Positions 56,088 to 62,500 of a stretch of 64,000 nucleotides of DNA are shown here, in pieces (the first letter of the stretch is position 1; the number at the start of each line of letters is the position of its first letter). Location: contig NZ_CP024866.1 in assembly GCF_004136015.1 (NCBI RefSeq), forward strand, positions 2,601,422 to 2,665,421, given 5' to 3'. A program made the position numbers and the translations under genes. This DNA is from Pseudomonas sp. ACM7. Lineage in GTDB: Bacteria; Pseudomonadota; Gammaproteobacteria; Pseudomonadales; Pseudomonadaceae. The notes beneath the pieces were generated by a model. That model made no database searches. It was not told the DNA's origin and was given only the letters and a program-made list of their open reading frames with translations.

Positions 56088-57638
56088 ATGCAGACCGTTT
56101 ACAAGATTCATCCCGGTATCGGCATTGCTCGGGTCGGCCCTAGTCGATCAGGTTTTTACATAGCCGGCGAAACGATGGGGGCTGACAACATCGAGATTGA
56201 TGGTGCCGGCAACGAAGTTCCGTTCGCCGGCTACAAGGACGCGAGCATGCTGATGCGTCGTCAAGCCGTGCGTTTCCGCGTGTTCGAATACGAACGCGAC
56301 GAGACGACCGGCCAAGAAGTCCTTCTCCGCGAGATCACGGCGGCGGACGCACAGATCAACTGGTCGGTACGACTTGCGGCGACGAAGGCAGCACAGTTTC
56401 AAAAGGATGAGATCGATTTCGAGGGCGAGGTAACCCTGATTCAGGGCAGTACCCCACGTAATGAGGACGTACCAATTGACTCATTGCGTACCGAAGTCGC
56501 GCTCGCAGTTTCTGGAGCAAATTTTCGGTATACAAAAGGGGCTGAGCCACAGGGAGCAATTTGTAACAAACCCATTTATCTTGGCGAGGCGCGCACCGAT
56601 GCAGAGGGGCGCCTGATCATCCTTCCCGGCTTTGGCGATGCATTTAGTTGGCCGGACCCTATCGGCCAAGAACGCGCCTTGGTCGATTACTACGACAACC
56701 CTGGCTGGTATGACGATATAGCTGACGGGGCAGTCGACGCGACTGTTCAGATCGGTGCCGCGGCTCCGGTCACGGCGGAAGGAGCATGGGTCATCACCGC
56801 GCCGCCCGACTTTGCGCCTAATACACTGGCTGTTTCTACGCTTTATGACATCGCCTTACAAGCCATAAATATACAATTGCCGAGTCCCCTCACTTTTACG
56901 CAGGACATTAAACCGCTGATTGATAGAGCCGCCGACTTGGCCCAGACCAATGAGAACCAGGATCGGTGGTGGCGCGTCCACACGCTGCTTTTGATGCCTG
57001 GTGATATTTCCGATAATGGAAACAGTGATGCTGCTCGCAAGAGGCGCGGAGACATTTACGACGCGGTAAAAGCGGCATGTGACGGCATGGAGAAGTACAG
57101 CCTGACCAGTCGTCAGAAAACCATACTTAATCGATATCGCAGCGGCGACTTCCAGCCTGCCGCTGATACGGGACGGCAACCTCTGACTCTACCCGAGGAG
57201 TTGGACCGGGCAGCCTTAGAGCGATGTGTCGGCGGTGGTTTCTTGCCAGGCATAGAGGCCGGGCATTCGCTACGCCTGCCAGATGTCTTTTCTGGCCTCT
57301 GCCGACTGACCCGTGAGCAGTTTACAGATTGGGACGGGACAAGGAAGAATCTGCTTCCTGGGCTACTTTCAGGACGGATGGCGTGTCCCTGGCAAGCCGA
57401 CTTTATGCAATGTCAGGGCGCATGGTGGCCCTCACAACGCCCGGATATTGCTGGACGAACTGACGTGGACAAAGGACCGCTCTGGGCGCGCAAGCTTGTT
57501 GTGGGGAAAAACCCCGAGGCTCCCCAGAGCATGCTGAACATGGTGAATTACTTCGGCCAATTAGGGGTGGTCATAACAGATCAAAATGGAACGTCCGTCG
57601 AAGTGGGACGCGACCCGCAGCTTGACTTGTTACCCTGA
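56088..57638 (+). CDS. LodA/GoxA-family CTQ-dependent amino-acid oxidase
   Basis: A 516-residue enzyme with the LodA N-terminus (YKIHPGIGIARVGPSRSGFY). LodA and GoxA oxidise lysine or glycine, releasing ammonia and hydrogen peroxide, with a cysteine tryptophylquinone made from their own Cys and Trp. The C-terminal signature is here: MACPWQADFMQCQGAWWPSQ, with Cys442 aligned to the cofactor cysteine region and Trp446/Trp447 in the WWPxQRP motif. No signal peptide is seen, which fits cofactor formation in the cytoplasm by the next gene's flavoprotein. RBS AAGGGAGGGG lies 7-10 bases upstream. The substrate is unknown. Confidence 0.85.
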   Translation: MQTVYKIHPGIGIARVGPSRSGFYIAGETMGADNIEIDGAGNEVPFAGYKDASMLMRRQAVRFRVFEYERDETTGQEVLLREITAADAQINWSVRLAATKAAQFQKDEIDFEGEVTLIQGSTPRNEDVPIDSLRTEVALAVSGANFRYTKGAEPQGAICNKPIYLGEARTDAEGRLIILPGFGDAFSWPDPIGQERALVDYYDNPGWYDDIADGAVDATVQIGAAAPVTAEGAWVITAPPDFAPNTLAVSTLYDIALQAINIQLPSPLTFTQDIKPLIDRAADLAQTNENQDRWWRVHTLLLMPGDISDNGNSDAARKRRGDIYDAVKAACDGMEKYSLTSRQKTILNRYRSGDFQPAADTGRQPLTLPEELDRAALERCVGGGFLPGIEAGHSLRLPDVFSGLCRLTREQFTDWDGTRKNLLPGLLSGRMACPWQADFMQCQGAWWPSQRPDIAGRTDVDKGPLWARKLVVGKNPEAPQSMLNMVNYFGQLGVVITDQNGTSVEVGRDPQLDLLP

Positions 57639-57654
57639 AGTAGATTGATCGTCC

Positions 57655-58713
57655 ATGCATAGAGTTTTCGACTTCGTGGTGATCGGCGGCGGCCCCGCAG
57701 GATGCGGTGCCGCCCTCGCTTTGGCGCGATCTGGAGCGCGGGTGGCTTTGTTGGAAAGGGCGCCCATCCCCGGGTTTAAGCCGGGCGAGATCATGGACCC
57801 TACACTGCATGGCGCCTTGGCTGGGCTGGGCATAGGGGATTCCTTCAAACAACTTCAGTTCCCGATGCTCTCAGGTAATGTCGCTTTATGGGGCGGGAAC
57901 GGGGTGCATGAGAATCCTGCTGTACTTAACGCCTTCGGTCATGGTGTCTTGGTTGATCGTGTAGCGTTTGAGCGCTGGTTGCTGGACGAAGTGATTGCGA
58001 GCGGCGCCGAAATCCGTTTGGGCGCAACGGATCTTCACACTGAGCGTCGGGGTGGGGGGTGGGAGGTGCGCGGCGCCGGATTCATCATTCAGACTGGCTT
58101 CGTCATCGAGGCTACTGGACGCGCTGCCGGACAGATTGCGCCGGCCTCACGACGCTATACTGACCAAAAAGTCTGTTTGCTAGCCTATCCAGATGCTCCA
58201 TCGGGGTTCCATGATTGTAGGCTGCACATCGAAGCCGTTGAGTTCGGCTGGTGGTATTCCGCTCTGCTGCCGGGACGTAAGCTTGTCGTGGCGTTATGCC
58301 TCGAGCGCGACGTCCTTGCTAATCAGGATAGATCCTCGCGAAGTACATGGTTCTGGGCGGAGCATCGACGGACCAAGCTGCTACCCCAAGTGACACATAG
58401 CTCTATAGACGGGAGGGAACTACCTGCAGTCCGCGGCTACCCGGCGAGCAGTTCTTTGCGCTCCCAGTTATGCGGGCCAGGCTGGGTTGTTATCGGTGAC
58501 GCAGCCGCAAGCTATGACCCCTTGCTAGGCCGCGGGGTGCCATTAGCCTTGGTCAAGGGGGCCGCCGTGGCGCGCTTGCTTACCGACGGTTCGGATCTTG
58601 ACCACCAAGCCGCCCGCTACGCTCAAGCAGAGCGACATGCTTTTGATGTTTACCTCGCTGAGCAGCGAGCCATCTATGGTCGAGTGGCGAATTTAGGTCT
58701 TTCTCTACGCTAG
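57655..58713 (+). CDS. LodB-like FAD-dependent oxidoreductase
   Basis: A 352-residue flavoprotein with an N-terminal dinucleotide-binding motif VVIGGGPAGCGAALALARSG (Gly11-13, Gly16), a conserved PGEIMDPTLHGALAGLG near 42, and the second FAD motif GWVVIGDAAASYDPLLGRG near residue 281. LodB and GoxB, found next to lodA and goxA, are flavin monooxygenases of this type needed to make the tryptophylquinone cofactor. The 16-base gap after the oxidase gene and the shared strand support that role. Halogenase-type flavoproteins have the same fold, so substrate chemistry is inferred from position. Confidence 0.82.
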   Translation: MHRVFDFVVIGGGPAGCGAALALARSGARVALLERAPIPGFKPGEIMDPTLHGALAGLGIGDSFKQLQFPMLSGNVALWGGNGVHENPAVLNAFGHGVLVDRVAFERWLLDEVIASGAEIRLGATDLHTERRGGGWEVRGAGFIIQTGFVIEATGRAAGQIAPASRRYTDQKVCLLAYPDAPSGFHDCRLHIEAVEFGWWYSALLPGRKLVVALCLERDVLANQDRSSRSTWFWAEHRRTKLLPQVTHSSIDGRELPAVRGYPASSSLRSQLCGPGWVVIGDAAASYDPLLGRGVPLALVKGAAVARLLTDGSDLDHQAARYAQAERHAFDVYLAEQRAIYGRVANLGLSLR

Positions 58714-59298
58714 AAAGGAGCCAGATCAGCGCCTTTAGCCGGGTAAAACTGATCTGGCTAGTACGTCGATATCTCGATTGCACTCGCGCAAAATTTATCG
58801 ATGGCGAGCCGCAGCTGCTCGAGCGTGCCCTGAATAGGCAATACTTGGGTCTGCCCCCAGTACTGTTCGGACCTGACTTCCCAAGCTGCTAATCAGCGAC
58901 CATGTAACCTCGTCATGCGGTCATGCGCGCAACTTTCTCGGCCCGTGGAATGGGCAAGCTGGTGTGCGCCGATTTTGCTTGCTACAAAGCCGGTTCGAGA
59001 AACACACTACCGAAATTGCAATCACCCACCCTGATTGTGCCCGGAGAAGGTGTCAGCAGATTGAAGATCAAGCGGAGGTGTTACCAGTAGGCGCTTTGGG
59101 AACGGTGTTTAGTTCGTCGATTACACGTTCGGCTCTTTAAGCTGGCTGGCTGTTGGCTCGGTCAGCGCGTTCGGCTCGCCTGCACTCCTGTGGCGGCAGT
59201 GCCCGTATCCAGGATATATCCCGAAGCCAAGCTGAGTATCTCGAACTACTCTGAGTGGTAGGAGTAAACCCTGATTCCAGAGATCGAAACGGAAGGAT
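58714..59298. other. 585-base intergenic stretch with a hairpin and a gene remnant
   Basis: After the flavoprotein stop a perfect 10-bp inverted repeat occurs: GCCAGATCAG (58720-58729) and CTGATCTGGC (58749-58758). It has no T run and is probably the operon's transcription end. At 59057-59140 lies a remnant of a BPSL0761-like gene. The remainder shows nothing I can identify. Confidence 0.5.
59050..59140 (+). pseudogene. 3' remnant of a BPSL0761-family gene
   Basis: Codons 59057-59140 read QIEDQAEVLPVGALGTVFSS and then SITRSAL and a stop. The intact gene at 60815-61054 ends QIEEQSQTLPIGVLGPIFSS, SISHSAL and a stop. The two match at most positions, including the end, but no start or N-terminal part is found upstream of 59050. 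It is a truncated duplicate or an independently acquired relative. Confidence 0.75.
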
Positions 59299-59763
59299 AT
59301 GGCGAAAATCCCTCAGACTGGGTGTTTAAAAAAACGAGGGCGACCTCGGTTAGAGGCGCTATTTGCTCGATACGAGATACATATCACGAGCTGGGATTTC
59401 AGCTGGTCGTTCTACCTATCTGACCCTAGAGATCGATGGCAAGGGAAGAACCATGCCAAGGAAATGGCGACCTTAATTTTGAGGGGCCGTGTTATTGAGC
59501 CAGAGGGATTCAAATATCCAGAAGCGCTCATTCGTCTAGTAGCTGATCCATGGCTGGATACCTTGGTAGAACAACCAGCGGCCATCGGCTCGGTCCATAT
59601 CAATGATAAACAGTTTACGGGCTATGTATGTTTTCCCAGCAATCAGATGCCTATGCTGGTAAGCGCGGCAAATCGATTGTTATATATCGAACTCAATGGG
59701 ACGCCGTTGAGGTATCGCAAGGCTTTAATCAAAGAGCTTCATCTGAGTACGTCTCCAGAATAG
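59299..59763 (+). CDS. hypothetical protein, 154 residues
   Basis: I do not recognise this protein. It begins MAKIPQTGCLKKRGRPRLEA, a basic stretch with a GRPR element, followed by a mixed alpha/beta region (YEIHITSWDFSWSFYLSDPR) and ends with HLSTSPE. No signal peptide or transmembrane segment is seen. GGAAGG lies only 2 bases before the ATG, too close for a good ribosome-binding site, so the true start could be further in. Base usage is like the surrounding island. Confidence 0.55.
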   Translation: MAKIPQTGCLKKRGRPRLEALFARYEIHITSWDFSWSFYLSDPRDRWQGKNHAKEMATLILRGRVIEPEGFKYPEALIRLVADPWLDTLVEQPAAIGSVHINDKQFTGYVCFPSNQMPMLVSAANRLLYIELNGTPLRYRKALIKELHLSTSPE

Positions 59764-59969
59764 TTCGGCCGCACGAGAATCAGTTCGTAAGTGTCCGGCA
59801 AAGCCACCTTCCGAACTTCAGCATTAAGGGCGATGCCGATGCGTAAGCATTGGACCTAGAGCATTCCAGCGGCTTAGCTTGTGGGCTCCAGTGCCACTGT
59901 TCCAGTGTCCTTTCACACCACGGGGTGTAGGCGCCGTACCTTGCCTAGACCAAACCAGGGTAATGGGGA

Positions 59970-60443
59970 TCAATGATAGAGCCCGTACTCAATGCGTTTC
60001 AGATAATCCCGCACTGCCTGGAATCCCACAGCGTTGTCGATAACATCCAGCGGCACGTCGCCTTCCAGATATTTACAAGGCCGTCCAAGCCATTCTTCAG
60101 CCAACGTCTGAGCGCCGAAAACATTGATCGCGTGCTCCAGCACACACGCGTACTGAAAGGCTACAGCGCTCTGCTGAGAGTTGAGGCGAACAGGTTGCTT
60201 ATTGCTGCCCTGACGGTGGACGTTCCTGAGTGACTTGCCCACGATGCGGCTCAGGATATTTTTCTTTGAATAGAGATTACAAATCGAAAGCATCGCTTGC
60301 ACGTTTTTCAGCTCAAAGCCTTTGGCTGTGAGCTTGTAGACCGCGACCGGGCTGAGCTGCCCAGAGTCAATACGGAGGAGGTATTCCGTTGGTCTGCCAG
60401 CAGCGGGTGTCGTCTTGCCGGTACGTGTTTTGGGGGAAGCCAT
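59970..60443 (-). CDS. orphan antitoxin with Xre/MbcA/ParS toxin-binding domain (DUF2384)
   Basis: The C-terminal 60 residues match the toxin-binding domain of RES-Xre antitoxins: YACVLEHAINVFGAQTLAEE, then WLGRPCKYLEGDVPLDVIDN and the ending RDYLKRIEYGLYH. An N-terminal helical region (AKGFELKNVQAMLSICNLYS) replaces a typical Xre helix-turn-helix. The start at 60443 (MASPKTRTGKTTPAAGRPTE) gives 157 residues; a longer form from 60503 is possible. In RES-Xre operons the RES toxin gene follows directly. Here the 206 bases downstream hold no such gene, so it looks orphaned. It could still neutralise a toxin encoded elsewhere. Confidence 0.75.
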   Translation of the reverse strand: MASPKTRTGKTTPAAGRPTEYLLRIDSGQLSPVAVYKLTAKGFELKNVQAMLSICNLYSKKNILSRIVGKSLRNVHRQGSNKQPVRLNSQQSAVAFQYACVLEHAINVFGAQTLAEEWLGRPCKYLEGDVPLDVIDNAVGFQAVRDYLKRIEYGLYH

Positions 60444-60503
60444 AGCGTGCGCTCCGCAGGCGATTTTTGATGTCATCTTAGCGCCATCTGATGCAGAGTA
60501 CAC

Positions 60504-60814
60504 TTCGATACTCCTGTGCAGGAAATGGGTGGCAACGTTGGTTAAGTGGACACCATCGCCGTTATAGCTGGGATCGGGTAGGTGACTTCGCCGGATGCTT
60601 ACATCAGTTCTACTTCATGGCTCCAGCCGACCAGTTCGAAAGCTATTCTAAAATCTGGTTACGCTGTTTCAATTTCTGCTGAACGCTGATGGTAATCACC
60701 GGAGCTAACCTGTTGACCTATAACGAGAGGGCTTTGAGCCACCATATTTGATCATGTTTCCCTTAAGTGGTGTCGATCGGGAATGTTGTAGCCTTAAGCT
60801 GCGAGGAAATGAAA
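60504..60814. other. short non-coding stretch with an IS66-like terminal repeat
   Basis: At 60584-60602 the sequence ACTTCGCCGGATGCTTACA is the reverse complement of an IS66-type end (TGTAAGCATCCGGCGAAGT). No transposase is adjacent, so it is a solo remnant. The rest of the stretch shows nothing recognisable. Confidence 0.45.
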
Positions 60815-61054
60815 ATGACAATGCCTCATGAACGTACCCGTGCAGTAATACAAACGAGGGAATTTTTGGTCGAGCTATCTCGTGAAGACTCCCTTCCTGA
60901 GCGTGTTCGTCGCGATGCTCGTTTTCTTTTACGTCATTTTCCAGCCGAGCGGGATGTACTTCTGGCAGGTCAAATTGAGGAGCAGTCGCAGACGCTCCCT
61001 ATAGGGGTTTTAGGCCCGATCTTTAGCTCGTCGATTTCACATTCTGCTCTTTGA
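60815..61054 (+). CDS. BPSL0761-family small protein
   Basis: 79 residues from the ATG at 60815 (MTMPHERTRAVIQTREFLVE, then RVRRDARFLLRHFP). This pattern is the BPSL0761 family of unknown function, which occurs in many Pseudomonas and Burkholderia genomic islands. GAGGAA lies about 6 bases upstream of this start, which is why it is preferred to the longer open frame from 60767. The C-terminal tail is shared with the remnant at 59050-59140. Confidence 0.75.
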   Translation: MTMPHERTRAVIQTREFLVELSREDSLPERVRRDARFLLRHFPAERDVLLAGQIEEQSQTLPIGVLGPIFSSSISHSAL

Positions 61055-61090
61055 GCTTTCGCCATGGCCGATGGTTGCCGTTTTCACAGC

Positions 61091-61123
61091 AAAAAGCCCC
61101 GCCTGACCGAAGCTAAGCGGGGC
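61091..61123 (-). terminator. Rho-independent terminator of the zinc-ribbon-like gene
   Basis: On the minus strand GCCCCGC (61123-61117 complement) pairs with GCGGGGC (61102-61096 complement) and is followed by five T (AAAAA at 61091-61095 on the plus strand). It lies 30 bases after the stop of the gene at 61153-61401. Confidence 0.75.
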
Positions 61124-61152
61124 CCTTCCGACACTTGGGTAAGGTCAGGGGA

Positions 61153-61401
61153 TCAATGATTCTGAAAATACTCTCCCAGAGACGCCATATCCTCTAGCTC
61201 TTCATCGTCGTACACCGACTCGCCGTCATGCTCTGTGCACTCTCCGCGATGGTTGATTTCTGAGGACCGATAGACATAGTCATCGCCGCAGAATTTGCAG
61301 TACGCGTAGGCCGACTCGTCCTCATCGGCATAGGCCTTGCAAACCCAGCCTGTAGGCGCTGATGAGGAATTGCCCCAGCTGCCGAGAAATCGCTGACCCA
61401 A
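61153..61401 (-). CDS. small Cys/His-rich acidic protein, unknown function
   Basis: 82 residues from a TTG start. The centre reads YCKFCGDDYVYRSSEINHRG and ECTEHDGESVYDDEELEDMA. The CxxC pair together with H-x4-C and a later His suggest a small zinc-binding knuckle, followed by a very acidic tail. I know no function. The TTG start is uncertain. A convincing terminator follows, which supports this being a real gene. Confidence 0.55.
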   Translation of the reverse strand: MGQRFLGSWGNSSSAPTGWVCKAYADEDESAYAYCKFCGDDYVYRSSEINHRGECTEHDGESVYDDEELEDMASLGEYFQNH

Positions 61402-61700
61402 GCAGTCTTCAAGGCTATGGCCGTCTGTGCTGGGTATCTACCTATTTATGTTGGGGCAGTCTTGCCCCAGCAGGCGGGGCAGTTCCGCATCAGCGCCAAC
61501 ATACTAGCTATCCCACGCAGAAATGATGTCTCGATCCAGAGCCAGTGGCCGACTGATGAGCAAAGAGGAGATTCGATCCACTGCAATCCGCAAAGCCCAG
61601 AAAAACTAGTAGGTGCATCTGCCGTCAGTCAGTTTGCATTTGCACTGACCACTCAATTACCTTTGACTTGACCAGTGGTTGAGAACGCAGTCGCCTGCCC

Positions 61701-61972
61701 CGTGAAGCGCTTGCTAATGTTGATGCCTGTCGGGTAATAGACCATCAAGCTGTCCAGGCCTAGGCTGATAGTCTCAGCACTAATACCCCGCTGCCGGTAT
61801 CGCACTGATGGAGTTGAAGTGGACGCGCTAGGCGCTCTCCGACATTACCCAGTTGTATGAGTTTCTAGCCACCGCAAACCAATCTACTGCCGCCCATATG
61901 GTTCAGCAACTGCTCCAACCACGTTGCTGACTGATCCGCGTATTGGCAAACGCCCGGAAGAGTTTGGCTTCT
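61701..61972 (+). pseudogene. decayed toxin-antitoxin operon (antitoxin tail plus ParE/RelE-type toxin)
   Basis: From 61701 one frame reads REALANVDACRVIDHQAVQA, an in-frame TAG (61761), then ADSLSTNTPLPVSH and a stop, the C-terminus of a small antitoxin. The stop overlaps the next ATG (TGATG at 61806-61810), typical coupling. That ATG starts MELKWTR, a TAG (61829), then ALSDITQLYEFLATANQSTA and a frameshift into LLTDPRIGKRPEEFGF. The matches are to ParE-type toxins (ALSDLxxLYEFL, PRIGxxxEEF). Two nonsense codons and one frameshift make the operon dead. Confidence 0.75.
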
Positions 61973-61974
61973 GA

Positions 61975-62193
61975 GAAATTTCCTACGAGTGCCAAGGAAT
62001 CGCCCTGCTCTGTAACAAAGATTCTGCTGTCACTATCTGTCGCCTTGACTCAAAGGTATCGGTAGTCGGCACACGACACCCAGAGGATATCCTCAAAAAT
62101 TACTGGCGCGCAGCACGACTGCGCGAGTGGGGTTGGGAGCAGATTATGAACGGTCGATGTGAAGCATTTCCACCAACTGAGCTCCTCCTGTAA
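61975..62193 (+). other. open stretch of 72 codons without a start codon
   Basis: From 61975 to the TAA at 62191 the frame stays open and reads, for example, YECQGIALLCNKDSAVTICR and ILKNYWRAARLREWGWEQIM. It has no ATG or GTG near its start and matches no family I recognise. It may be the tail of another decayed gene. Confidence 0.35.
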
Positions 62194-62500
62194 TTCCAAT
62201 GTAACGGGTTTCATGAATGCGTCCCCACTAATTGTTCGATGATCTTGGTGTAGGATTCCGAAACAAATGCGACAGGTCTTGAGCTGATCCGAAGAGTGTG
62301 GTGCTGGGTTGTTTCCCCTAAGGCTCGCTACTAAACACTCGATTACCCCGCTCTAGCAGTCCGAAATAATCAGAGCCTACTCAGGCCATTCCAAGCCCAA
62401 TATCCAGGCAAACGGCAATTCATTCGATTGACGCCAGAATACTGGCCAACTAATATCTCGCCACTATTGTGCCACTGCTCTCCGTTTCGAGGGATCGAAC

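Larger units (their letters stand above)
61402..62500. other. 1.1-kb degenerate region ahead of the TpsB gene
   Basis: This stretch has no intact gene. It contains the remnant of a toxin-antitoxin operon (61701-61972), an overlapping open stretch with no start codon (61975-62193), and about 300 bases before the TpsB gene in which I see nothing beyond its likely promoter. Confidence 0.6.

Noticed and set aside
59764..59969. RES toxin expected after the DUF2384 antitoxin
   Set aside because: Neither strand has an open frame of suitable length or RES motifs in these 206 bases.
61194..61412. alternative 72-codon minus-strand frame overlapping the zinc-ribbon-like gene
   Set aside because: It lacks any ordered Cys/His pattern and its composition is that of a frame shadow; the frame at 61153-61401 has the CxxC motif and ends 30 bases before a terminator.
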